A stretch of 11,217 bases of DNA, taken from Eubacteriales Family XIII. Incertae Sedis bacterium (lineage in GTDB: Bacteria; Bacillota; Clostridia; Peptostreptococcales; Anaerovoracaceae). A program made the position numbers and the translations under genes. The stretch lies in contig JAISTF010000127.1 of NCBI GenBank assembly GCA_031272745.1, forward strand, positions 1-11,217, read 5' to 3'. The notes beneath the pieces are model-generated. The model made no database searches. It had not been told where the DNA came from and worked only from the letters and a program-made list of their open reading frames with translations. Position 1 is the stretch's first letter. Each line of letters opens with the position of its first letter. Below are positions 1-5,423 of the stretch, piece after piece.

Positions 1-4
1 CCCG

Positions 5-36
5 TTATTTCCACACAAATAACGAATATTTGTCCA
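5..36. repeat. 32-nt direct repeat, copy 1
   Basis: This unit matches 56-87 at 27 of 32 positions by eye, with a 51-nt period. It contains the inverted pair ACAAATA/TATTTGT around a 5-nt centre ACGAA. The conserved core is CACACAAATA-n-CG-n-AT-n-TTTGTCCA. The shape fits a tandem protein-binding site or a structured leader; the function is not known. Further copies could lie left of the window. Confidence 0.6.
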
Positions 37-43
37 TTCGCGC

Positions 44-63
44 GAAAATCAAGGGTGATTTTC
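44..63. other. Perfect 8-bp hairpin between the direct repeats
   Basis: GAAAATCA (44-51) and TGATTTTC (56-63) are exact reverse complements around the loop AGGG. No T-tract follows on the + strand, so it is not a normal intrinsic terminator. It could be an operator or part of an RNA leader. Confidence 0.4.
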
Positions 64-87
64 ACACAAATAGCGGATTTTTGTCCA
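56..87. repeat. 32-nt direct repeat, copy 2
   Basis: Second copy of the unit at 5-36, with five substitutions. The internal inverted pair is kept with one mismatch (ACAAATA against TTTTTGT, centre GCGGA). Its first eight bases (TGATTTTC) also pair with 44-51, so the region can form alternative hairpins. Confidence 0.6.
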
Positions 88-211
88 CGTTGCTCCTCTG
101 CGACGGGAATCAAAACGACCGCCGACGTCACGGTGTACCGCCCGCTCCCGAACTACCGAGGCCAAGATGGTGAAGGCTCGGTTCGACTCGTAATTTGTAA
201 AATAATAACAC

Positions 212-240
212 TTGCATGGCGCTACATTATTGCATATAAT
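212..240 (+). promoter_or_regulatory. Candidate sigma-A promoter for rpmE-prfA
   Basis: A perfect -10 TATAAT (235-240) is preceded at 17 bp by TTGCAT (212-217), a partial -35. Transcription would start near 247, leaving a leader of about 78 nt before rpmE. The surrounding sequence is AT-rich, unlike the genes. Confidence 0.6.
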
Positions 241-324
241 ATAACGGCTGTCTGTTTGGGCGGCGTGATAAGCGTACGAATAGGACCGTGCGCGGCAGAT
301 CAACAGGAAGGAAGTGCAGAGGAT

Positions 325-522
325 ATGAAAGAAGGAATCCATCCGGAGTACAAGCAGGCGAAGGTGACTTGCGCTTGCGGAAATTCGTGGGAGACGCAGT
401 CGACGGAAGACGAGATCCGGCTCGACGTCTGCTCGGCGTGCCATCCGTTCTTCACGGGGCAGCAGAAGTTCATCAACCGCGGCGGCCGCGTCGAGAAATT
501 CAAGAACAAATACAATCTGTAG
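325..522 (+). CDS. rpmE: 50S ribosomal protein L31, zinc-binding form
   Basis: Ribosomal protein L31 (bL31) of the large subunit, 65 residues, the usual length for this family. It carries the C+ zinc-binding pattern: C16 and C18 (CAC), then C36 and C39 (CSAC). It starts MKEGIHPEY and ends in the typical HPFFTGQQKF...GGRVEKFKNKY. The ATG is preceded by AGGAAGGAAG (305-314) at suitable spacing. Members with this zinc motif are known in other bacteria to be replaced by a zinc-free paralog when zinc is scarce; no such paralog is seen here. The gene leads a run with prfA only 6 nt downstream, a common Bacillota arrangement. Confidence 0.96.
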   Translation: MKEGIHPEYKQAKVTCACGNSWETQSTEDEIRLDVCSACHPFFTGQQKFINRGGRVEKFKNKYNL

Positions 523-528
523 ACGGCA

Positions 529-1599
529 TTGTTCGACAAGCTGGACTTCATTATTGAAAAATATGACGACCTTTCACGGCAGGCTTCAGACCCTGCCGTG
601 ATTGCGAATCAGCCCGAATGGCAGCGCATCGTGAAGGAGATGGGCGAACTTGAGCCTGTCGTGAAGGAGTACGGCGCGTACCGCGCGAACAAGCAGGCGC
701 TTGCGGACACGGAGGAGGCGCTCGGCGCGGGCGGGCTCGACGAGGACGAGCGCGAGATGTTCAAGGAGGAGCTGTCCGAGCTGAAGGCGAAGGTCGAGAC
801 CGGCGAAGAGGCGTTGAAGCAGTTGCTGTTGCCGAAGGACCCGAACGACGACAAGAACGTCATCCTCGAAATCCGCGCGGGGACGGGCGGCGAGGAGGCG
901 TCGTTGTTCGGCGGCGACCTTTTGCGGATGTATATGCGGTACGCGGAGCGGCGCGGGTGGAAGACGGAGATGATCGACATGAACGCGACGGAGCTCGGCG
1001 GCGTGAAGGAAGCGGTGATGCTGATCCGCGGGCGCGGGGCGTATTCGCGGCTCAAATACGAGAGCGGGGTGCACCGCGTGCAGCGGGTGCCGGAGACGGA
1101 GGCGTCGGGGCGCATCCACACGTCGGCGGCGACGGTGGCGGTGCTGCCGGAGGTCGAGGACGTGGAAGTCGAAATCGATCCCGGCGACGTGCGCGTGGAC
1201 GTGTTCCGTTCGTCGGGCAACGGCGGGCAGTCGGTGAACACGACGGATTCGGCGGTGCGGCTGACGCATGTGCCGACGGGCATCGTGGTGTCGTGCCAGG
1301 ACGAGAAGTCCCAGATCAAAAACAAGGACAAGGCGTTCAAGGTGCTGCGCGCGCGGCTGTACGACCTCGCCTTGCAGGAGCAGCAGAAGGAGCTGTCGGA
1401 CACGCGGCGGTCGATGGTGGGCTCGGGCGACCGCAGCGAGCGCATCCGCACGTACAATTTCCCGCAGGGGCGCGTGAGCGACCACCGCATCGGGCTGACG
1501 CTGTACAAGCTGCCGGCGTTCCTCGACGGCGACATGGACGAGGTCATCGACGGCCTGATCACAAACGACAAGGCCGAGCAGATGAAGGCGGATGCGTAG
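529..1599 (+). CDS. prfA: Peptide chain release factor 1
   Basis: Release factor 1 recognises UAA and UAG in the ribosomal A site and triggers peptide release. The protein has 356 residues, a normal length. Visible hallmarks are the tripeptide anticodon region PET at 188-190 in HRVQRVPETEASGRIHTS and the catalytic GGQ at 232-234 in GNGGQSVNTTDSAVR. The start is TTG: MFDKL is the conserved RF1 N-terminus and begins exactly there, 6 nt after the rpmE stop. I see no good Shine-Dalgarno before it, so translation may be coupled to rpmE. The gene for the GGQ methyltransferase PrmC, often next to prfA, is absent; tsaC follows after 22 nt. Confidence 0.96.
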   Translation: MFDKLDFIIEKYDDLSRQASDPAVIANQPEWQRIVKEMGELEPVVKEYGAYRANKQALADTEEALGAGGLDEDEREMFKEELSELKAKVETGEEALKQLLLPKDPNDDKNVILEIRAGTGGEEASLFGGDLLRMYMRYAERRGWKTEMIDMNATELGGVKEAVMLIRGRGAYSRLKYESGVHRVQRVPETEASGRIHTSAATVAVLPEVEDVEVEIDPGDVRVDVFRSSGNGGQSVNTTDSAVRLTHVPTGIVVSCQDEKSQIKNKDKAFKVLRARLYDLALQEQQKELSDTRRSMVGSGDRSERIRTYNFPQGRVSDHRIGLTLYKLPAFLDGDMDEVIDGLITNDKAEQMKADA

Positions 1600-1610
1600 G
1601 CGGGCGCGAT

Positions 1611-1615
1611 AGGGG
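1611..1615 (+). promoter_or_regulatory. Shine-Dalgarno deciding the tsaC start
   Basis: AGGGG sits 6 nt upstream of the ATC codon at 1622. No ATG, GTG or TTG occurs in the tsaC frame between the in-frame TAG at 1610-1612 and the GTG at 1697. The site therefore points to initiation at ATC, with the sequence IKTRIL resembling the usual MKT-type N-terminus of the family. Confidence 0.5.
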
Positions 1616-1621
1616 AAAACC

Positions 1622-2665
1622 ATCAAAACAAGGATTCTTGAGGATACGGAAGAAGGCATCCGCGAGGCGGCGGGGATTCTTCGCACGGGCGGCATCGTGG
1701 CGTTTCCGACGGAGACGGTGTACGGGCTGGGCGCGGACGCGTTCAACGCGGACGCGGTGCGGCGGGTCTACGCGGCGAAAGGGCGGCCGGCGGACAATCC
1801 GAGCATCGTCCACATCGCGCGGGCGAGCGACCTCGGACTGCTGACGCCGCGCGTAGCGCCGGACGTGGTGCGGCTTGCGGACGCGTTTTGGCCCGGACCC
1901 TTGACGATGATCGTGGAGAAGCGGGCCGAGGTGCCGGACGTGACGACGGGCGGCCTGCCCTCGGTCGGCGTGCGCCTGCCGGACAGCGAGATCGCGCGGG
2001 CGCTGATTCGCGCGGCGGGCACGCCCGTCGCGGCGCCGTCGGCAAACCCTTCGGGGCGGCCGAGCCCGACGACGGCGGAGCATGTGTTGGCGGATTTCGG
2101 CGTCGGCGGGCCGGGCAAGCCCGGCCCCTACGGCGGGAAGGGCAAGCCCGGCCAAAGCGGGGTGGACGCGATCCTTGCGGGGCCGGATTGCCGCATCGGC
2201 ATCGAGTCCACGGTCGTGGACATGACGGTGACGCCGCCGCAGGTGCTGCGGCCGGGGTTTGTGACGGCGTATGAGATTGCGTGCGTGCTGGGGGATGCGG
2301 AGAATGCAAAGCCCGATGATGACGGCGCGCCGAAGTCGCCGGGGATGAAGTATCGGCACTACGCGCCGGAGGCGGAGATGGTCGTCATCGAGGGGCCGCG
2401 CGCGAAGGTCGAATCCGAAATCGCGCGCCTCAAAAGCCTCAACGAAGGCATCGGCAGGCGCGTGGGCGTATTGTTATTTGAAGAAAGCGACTATGTCACG
2501 GCAGCGCACGAGTTTTACGCGAGGCTGCGCGCGCTCGACGCGTCCGGCGCCGACCTCATCCTCGCGGGCGCGCTCGCGGCGGCGGACGGCGCGGCGGGCG
2601 GCCTCGGCTTCGCGGTCATGAACCGCATGATGCGCGCGGCGGGCCACAACATCGTTCAGGTGTGA
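1622..2665 (+). CDS. tsaC: L-threonylcarbamoyladenylate synthase, Sua5/YwlC type (apparent ATC start)
   Basis: Makes threonylcarbamoyl-AMP from threonine, bicarbonate and ATP, the first step of the t6A37 tRNA modification. From ATC at 1622 it has 347 residues, matching the two-domain Sua5 form. The YrdC domain shows PTETVYGLGADA (29-40), KGRPADNP (53-60), PSANPSGRPSPTTAEHV (139-155) and IESTVVD (194-200). The linker SPGMKYRHYAPEA (239-251) leads into the C-terminal Sua5 domain. The first canonical start, GTG 1697, would remove the first 25 residues, including the first helix, so I prefer ATC (or a base error in an original ATG). Residues 163-178 are a collagen-like insertion encoded by a palindromic repeat. 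The stop is followed by rpiB after 22 nt. Confidence 0.9.
   Translation: MKTRILEDTEEGIREAAGILRTGGIVAFPTETVYGLGADAFNADAVRRVYAAKGRPADNPSIVHIARASDLGLLTPRVAPDVVRLADAFWPGPLTMIVEKRAEVPDVTTGGLPSVGVRLPDSEIARALIRAAGTPVAAPSANPSGRPSPTTAEHVLADFGVGGPGKPGPYGGKGKPGQSGVDAILAGPDCRIGIESTVVDMTVTPPQVLRPGFVTAYEIACVLGDAENAKPDDDGAPKSPGMKYRHYAPEAEMVVIEGPRAKVESEIARLKSLNEGIGRRVGVLLFEESDYVTAAHEFYARLRALDASGADLILAGALAAADGAAGGLGFAVMNRMMRAAGHNIVQV
2108..2133 (+). repeat. Palindromic GC repeat (copy A) inside tsaC
   Basis: GGGCCGGGC (2108-2116), loop AA, GCCCGGCCC (2119-2127), then CTACGG. The 9-bp stem is perfect. Compared with the copy at the right edge (read on the minus strand), 23 of 25 aligned bases agree and the two differences are the two partners of one base pair. 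The core GGGCAAGCCCGGCC recurs exactly at 2140-2153, 27 nt later, keeping the reading frame and giving GKPG twice in the protein. Confidence 0.7.
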
Positions 2666-2672
2666 GCAGGTA

Positions 2673-2681
2673 TGATACAAT
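2673..2681 (+). promoter_or_regulatory. Extended -10 promoter abutting rpiB
   Basis: TG-A-TACAAT (TG at 2673-2674, hexamer 2676-2681) fits the extended -10 consensus. Only a poor -35 is visible around 2653-2658. With usual spacing the transcript would begin at about 2688, the A of the rpiB ATG. Confidence 0.45.
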
Positions 2682-2687
2682 AGCTCT

Positions 2688-3122
2688 ATGAAAATTGCGG
2701 TTGCGGCGGACCACGGCGGGTTCACCCTGAAAGAGGAAATCAAAGAGGCGCTGGCGGCACAGGGGCACGAGGTGCTCGACCTCGGCACGGACAGCGAGGC
2801 ATCGGTGGACTATCCGTTCTTCGGGCGAAAATGCGCGGAGGCGGTCGCGGGCGGCGAAGCGGAGCGCGGCGTCGTCTGTTGCGGCTCCGGCATCGGTATG
2901 TCGATGGCCGCGAACAAGGTGAAGGGCATCCGCTGTGCGCTCGTCACGGGCGAGGAATACGCGCGGCTCGCGGCCGAGCACAACCACGCGAACATGATCG
3001 CCCTCGGCGGCCGTTTCACGGCGCCCGAGGACGCGCTGCGCTACATCGACGTGTGGCTGGGCACGGAATGGGCCGGCGGCCGGCATGACCGGCGCGTGGC
3101 CGAGTTGGACGAGATGCTTTAG
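2688..3122 (+). CDS. rpiB: Ribose-5-phosphate isomerase B
   Basis: Interconverts ribose 5-phosphate and ribulose 5-phosphate in the pentose phosphate pathway (RpiB/LacAB family). It has 144 residues, normal for RpiB. It opens MKIAVAADHGG with D8 and H9, has the active-site loop VCCGSGIGMSMAANK with the expected catalytic cysteine C65, and AEHNHANMIALGGR with H98 as the likely ring-opening histidine. I see no Shine-Dalgarno within 15 nt of the ATG; instead an extended -10 element lies just upstream, so the gene may be translated from a leaderless transcript as well as from read-through. It sits between tsaC and upp, as in the ywlC-ywlF-upp region of Bacillus, though intervening genes known there are missing. 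Confidence 0.94.
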   Translation: MKIAVAADHGGFTLKEEIKEALAAQGHEVLDLGTDSEASVDYPFFGRKCAEAVAGGEAERGVVCCGSGIGMSMAANKVKGIRCALVTGEEYARLAAEHNHANMIALGGRFTAPEDALRYIDVWLGTEWAGGRHDRRVAELDEML

Positions 3123-3172
3123 ACGGGCAACAAGAAAGCTATGGTGTTTGCAGAAGAGAGGAGCAAGAGGTC

Positions 3173-3802
3173 ATGAACAATGTCTACGTTTTCGACCATC
3201 CGCTGATTCAGCACAAGACGGCGCTGCTGCGCGACAAGGACACGGGCGTGAAGGATTTCCGGCAGCTCGTGAAGGAGATCTCGCTGCTCATGGGCTACGA
3301 GGTCATGCGCGACCTGCCGCTGCAGGACGTCGAGATCGAGACGCCGCTCGCGAAGACGACGGTGAAAATGCTGAAGGAGCCGAGCATCTGCATCGTGCCG
3401 ATCCTGCGCGCGGGGCTCGGCATGGTCGACGGGTTCCTCGACCTCGTGCCGGCGGCGCGGGTCGGGTTCATCGGCCTGTACCGCGACCACGACACGCACC
3501 AGCCGGTCGAGTATTATTGCAAGCTCCCCGAGGACATCGAAAACCGGCAGGTCATCGTGCTTGACCCGATGCTCGCGACGGGCGGCAGCGCGGCCGCGGC
3601 GGTCGATTTCATCAAGCAGCGCGGCGGCAAGCGCATCAGCTTCGCCTGCCTCATCGCGGCCCCCGAGGGCATCGAGGTGCTGACGAAGGCGCATCCGGAC
3701 GTGAACATCTACATCGCGGCGAAGGACAGCCACCTCAACGAGTATGCGTACATCGTGCCGGGCCTCGGCGACGCGGGAGACCGGTTGTACAGTTTGAAAT
3801 AG
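3173..3802 (+). CDS. upp: Uracil phosphoribosyltransferase
   Basis: Salvages uracil: uracil + PRPP gives UMP + diphosphate. It has 209 residues, the standard length. The PRPP-binding loop is DPMLATGGSA (131-140), preceded by ICIVPILRAGLGMVDG (72-87), and the uracil-binding C-terminus is YIVPGLGDAGDR (193-204). The ATG at 3173 is preceded by GAGAGGAGCAAGAGG, giving a purine-rich ribosome binding site. It follows rpiB by 50 nt with no clear strong promoter, and tyrS follows after a 34-nt gap that holds a palindromic repeat. Confidence 0.96.
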   Translation: MNNVYVFDHPLIQHKTALLRDKDTGVKDFRQLVKEISLLMGYEVMRDLPLQDVEIETPLAKTTVKMLKEPSICIVPILRAGLGMVDGFLDLVPAARVGFIGLYRDHDTHQPVEYYCKLPEDIENRQVIVLDPMLATGGSAAAAVDFIKQRGGKRISFACLIAAPEGIEVLTKAHPDVNIYIAAKDSHLNEYAYIVPGLGDAGDRLYSLK

Positions 3803-3805
3803 AGC

Positions 3806-3830
3806 GGGCGGCAGGATGCCGCCCCTACGA
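3806..3830 (+). repeat. Palindromic GC repeat (copy B) between upp and tyrS
   Basis: GGGCGGCA (3806-3813), loop GGA, TGCCGCCC (3817-3824), then CTACGA. The 8-bp stem is perfect. Stem architecture and the CTACG tail match copies A and C. The tail runs into GAGGAATCATG, so it provides the ribosome binding site of tyrS. With no T-tract it is not a standard terminator for upp. Confidence 0.65.
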
Positions 3831-3832
3831 GG
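3829..3832 (+). promoter_or_regulatory. Shine-Dalgarno deciding the tyrS start
   Basis: GAGG lies 4 nt before the ATG at 3837. The alternative in-frame ATG at 3816 lies inside the repeat hairpin and would add MPPLRGI, which is simply a translation of the repeat. Confidence 0.55.
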
Positions 3833-3836
3833 AATC

Positions 3837-5144
3837 ATGGCAAACGCAAATACAAACACAAAACACGACAACGTATACGACGTACTCGCGGAGCGCGGCT
3901 TCATCCGGCAGTCCACGGACACGGACGAGGTGCGGCGCAAGCTCGGCACGGAGAGCGTGGCCTTCTACATCGGCTTCGACCCGACCGCGGACAGCCTGCA
4001 CGTCGGCCATTTCATCCAAGGCATCGTCATGATGTGGATGCAGCGCTACGGCCACCGGCCCATCGTGCTCGTCGGCGGCGGCACGACGATGGTCGGCGAC
4101 CCGTCCGGCCGCACCGACATGCGCCAGCTCATGACGCGCGAGCAGATCGCCGAAAACGGCCGCAAATTCGTGAAGCTGTTCGAGCGCTTCATCGACTTCG
4201 CGCCCGGCCCCGAGGCCCCCGGCAAGGCGGGCCCGCCCGGCAAGGCCATCCTCGCCAACAACGCGGACTGGCTGCTCGACCTGAACTACGTCGATTTCAT
4301 CCGTGACATAGGCCGCCATTTTTCCGTGAATAACATGCTTCGCGCCGAGTGTTACCGCGCGCGCATGGAGAAGGGCCTGTCGTTTTTGGAGCTCAACTAT
4401 ATGCTCATGCAGTCCTACGATTTCCTCGAGCTCTACCGGCGCTACGGCTGCACGATGCAGTTCGGCGGCGACGACCAGTGGAGCAACATCCTCGGCGGCG
4501 TCGATTTGATTCGCCGTGAAGAGGGCGCGCAGGCGTACGGCATGACCTTTGCGCTGCTCACGACGAGCGAGGGCAAGAAGATGGGCAAGACACAGGCGGG
4601 CGCGCTCTGGCTCGACCCCGAGAAGACGAGCCCGTACGACTTCTACCAATACTGGCGCAACGTCGAGGACGCGGACGTGAAAAACTGCCTGTCGCTCCTG
4701 ACCTTCCTGCCGATGGACGAGGTGAACGAACTCGCGGCGCGGAAGGACGCGGGCATCAACCACGCGAAGGAAGTGCTCGCCTACGAGGTGACGAAGCTCG
4801 TGCACGGCGAGGAAGAGGCGGCCAAGGCGCAGGAGGCGGCCCGCGCGCTGTTCGGCGGCGGCGCGGCCGGCGCGGCCGATTCCGAAAACATCCCGACGAC
4901 GGACATCCCCGCGGCGCGCGTGCGCGAAGAAGGCGGCATCGGCATCGTGAACCTGATCCGCGAGATCGGCCTCGTCGCGAGCAACGGCGAAGGCTTCCGC
5001 GCCATCTCCCAAGGGGGACTGACGATCGACGATGTGAAAGTGACCGACGCAAAGATGTTATTGAAAGAGGCGGATTTTGCGGGCGGGCAGATCCTGATTC
5101 GCAAAGGCAAGAAATCGTACCATCGGGTGCGGCTCACGGAATAG
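3837..5144 (+). CDS. tyrS: Tyrosyl-tRNA synthetase
   Basis: Class I synthetase charging tRNA-Tyr. From ATG 3837 it has 435 residues. Motifs in order: the HIGH signature as HVGH (55-58) in YIGFDPTADSLHVGH; GGGTTMVGDPSGR (80-92); the tyrosine site QFGGDDQWSNI (208-218); the KMSKS loop as KKMGKT (247-252); and a C-terminal S4-like RNA-binding domain from about 368 (GGIGIVNLIREIGL) to the end. Residues 123-136 (APGPEAPGKAGPPG) are a proline/glycine-rich insertion where relatives I recall have a short turn before NNADWLLDLNYVDF; the DNA there has an 11-nt direct repeat and a 12-nt palindrome. I chose 3837 rather than 3816 because the extra residues come from the repeat. No T-box leader is visible. 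Confidence 0.95.
   Translation: MANANTNTKHDNVYDVLAERGFIRQSTDTDEVRRKLGTESVAFYIGFDPTADSLHVGHFIQGIVMMWMQRYGHRPIVLVGGGTTMVGDPSGRTDMRQLMTREQIAENGRKFVKLFERFIDFAPGPEAPGKAGPPGKAILANNADWLLDLNYVDFIRDIGRHFSVNNMLRAECYRARMEKGLSFLELNYMLMQSYDFLELYRRYGCTMQFGGDDQWSNILGGVDLIRREEGAQAYGMTFALLTTSEGKKMGKTQAGALWLDPEKTSPYDFYQYWRNVEDADVKNCLSLLTFLPMDEVNELAARKDAGINHAKEVLAYEVTKLVHGEEEAAKAQEAARALFGGGAAGAADSENIPTTDIPAARVREEGGIGIVNLIREIGLVASNGEGFRAISQGGLTIDDVKVTDAKMLLKEADFAGGQILIRKGKKSYHRVRLTE
4218..4246 (+). repeat. Short in-frame direct repeat and palindrome in tyrS
   Basis: CCCGGCAAGGC occurs at 4218-4228 and again at 4236-4246 (18-nt period, six codons), giving PGKA twice. GGCGGGCCCGCC (4226-4237) is a perfect 12-nt palindrome bridging the two copies. 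It resembles copy A in composition but lacks the CTACG tail, so kinship is uncertain. Confidence 0.5.
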
Positions 5145-5171
5145 GACGGCGGACGGCCGTTCGGCAAAAGA

Positions 5172-5293
5172 CCCCTTCTGCGGGGTCGGGCCCCGCGCAA
5201 TGGGCACCTGTGAACCTCGTCAGGTCCGGAAGGAAGCAGCGATAAGCAGGCCCGTCCATGTGCCGCGGACACTCCCGATCCCGCAGAGGGGGG
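5172..5293 (+). ncRNA. ffs: Signal recognition particle RNA, small (4.5S-like)
   Basis: The conserved SRP core is clear: GTGAACCTCGTCAGGTCC, the GGAA tetraloop, and GGAAGGAAGCAGC (about 5210-5240), which binds Ffh. The ends 5172-5190 and 5274-5292 form an almost uninterrupted 19-bp helix with two G-U pairs, closing the hairpin. At about 120 nt it is the short type, without the Alu domain found in Bacillus. Ends are judged from pairing. It lies 27 nt after tyrS with no clear own promoter, so it may be processed from the upstream transcript or use a promoter within tyrS. The 5' strand can also form an alternative hairpin, GACCCC(5170-5175)/GGGGTC(5182-5187). Confidence 0.92.
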
Positions 5294-5299
5294 TTTTTT
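5274..5299 (+). terminator. Intrinsic terminator formed by the SRP RNA closing helix
   Basis: The 3' strand of the SRP closing stem ends in G6 (5288-5293) directly followed by T6 (5294-5299). Paired with 5172-5190 this is a long GC-rich helix plus U-tract. GTTTTTTGCAAAAAAC (5293-5308) is a perfect 16-nt palindrome across the junction. The arrangement separates the housekeeping block from the oxidoreductase operon. Confidence 0.75.
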
Positions 5300-5320
5300 G
5301 CAAAAAACATCAATATTTCA

Positions 5321-5349
5321 TTGACATTACAGACGCGAACAGATAAACT
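5321..5349 (+). promoter_or_regulatory. Sigma-A promoter of the oxidoreductase operon
   Basis: Consensus -35 TTGACA (5321-5326), exactly 17 bp spacer, -10 TAAACT (5344-5349, four of six consensus). AT-rich sequence just upstream (5302-5320) resembles an UP element. The start site would be near 5356, giving a leader of about 68 nt to the ATG at 5424. Confidence 0.75.
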
Positions 5350-5380
5350 GAATGCGTTCGGTAAACGAAAGATGTTTATC
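5342..5380. promoter_or_regulatory. Candidate operator: repeated TAAAC half-sites
   Basis: GATAAAC (5342-5348, overlapping the -10) is the exact reverse complement of GTTTATC (5374-5380). A third half-site GGTAAAC (5360-5366) forms a near-perfect inverted repeat with GTTTATC around 7 nt. Position across the -10 and start site suits repression. The TetR protein encoded convergently at the operon's end is one candidate to bind it; that link is inference. Confidence 0.5.
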
Positions 5381-5423
5381 TTTTATTTTCTCTAAGAGTG
5401 GTGTTTGAGAGGAGGAGTAGTTT

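Larger units (their letters stand above)
1..324. other. Intergenic/leader region upstream of rpmE
   Basis: I see no convincing gene here. The frame of rpmE happens to stay open back to base 55, but the translation is not L31-like and a promoter lies inside it, so I treat it as non-coding. It is clearly more AT-rich in parts than the genes that follow. It holds two 32-nt direct repeats (5-36 and 56-87), a perfect 8-bp hairpin between them (44-63), a 6-bp inverted pair ACCGAG/CTCGGT at 155-160 and 177-182, and a promoter at 212-240. The stretch 88-150 shows nothing I can name. Confidence 0.6.

Noticed and set aside
5..87. CRISPR array
   Set aside because: Only two imperfect repeats with one 19-nt interval that itself pairs with a repeat; no cas genes.
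55..324. In-frame N-terminal extension of L31
   Set aside because: The frame is open by chance; L31 is complete from 325, the added sequence is not family-like, and a promoter lies inside it.
586..1746. Long minus-strand open frame over prfA
   Set aside because: Arginine/histidine-rich shadow of a GC-rich gene; prfA on the + strand is unmistakable.
3118..3145. Possible upp promoter (TTTAGA, 16 bp, TATGGT)
   Set aside because: Only four of six matches in each box and a weak context; not enough for a feature.
3085..3564. 159-codon + strand open frame over the rpiB end and upp
   Set aside because: Overlaps two well-identified genes in another frame and shows no family resemblance.
3816..3836. 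Upstream start of tyrS adding MPPLRGI
   Set aside because: The seven residues are a translation of the palindromic repeat, and a better placed ribosome site serves ATG 3837.
5170..5187. Terminator hairpin for tyrS (GACCCC/GGGGTC)
   Set aside because: No T-tract follows, and these bases are part of the SRP RNA closing helix; treated as an alternative fold.
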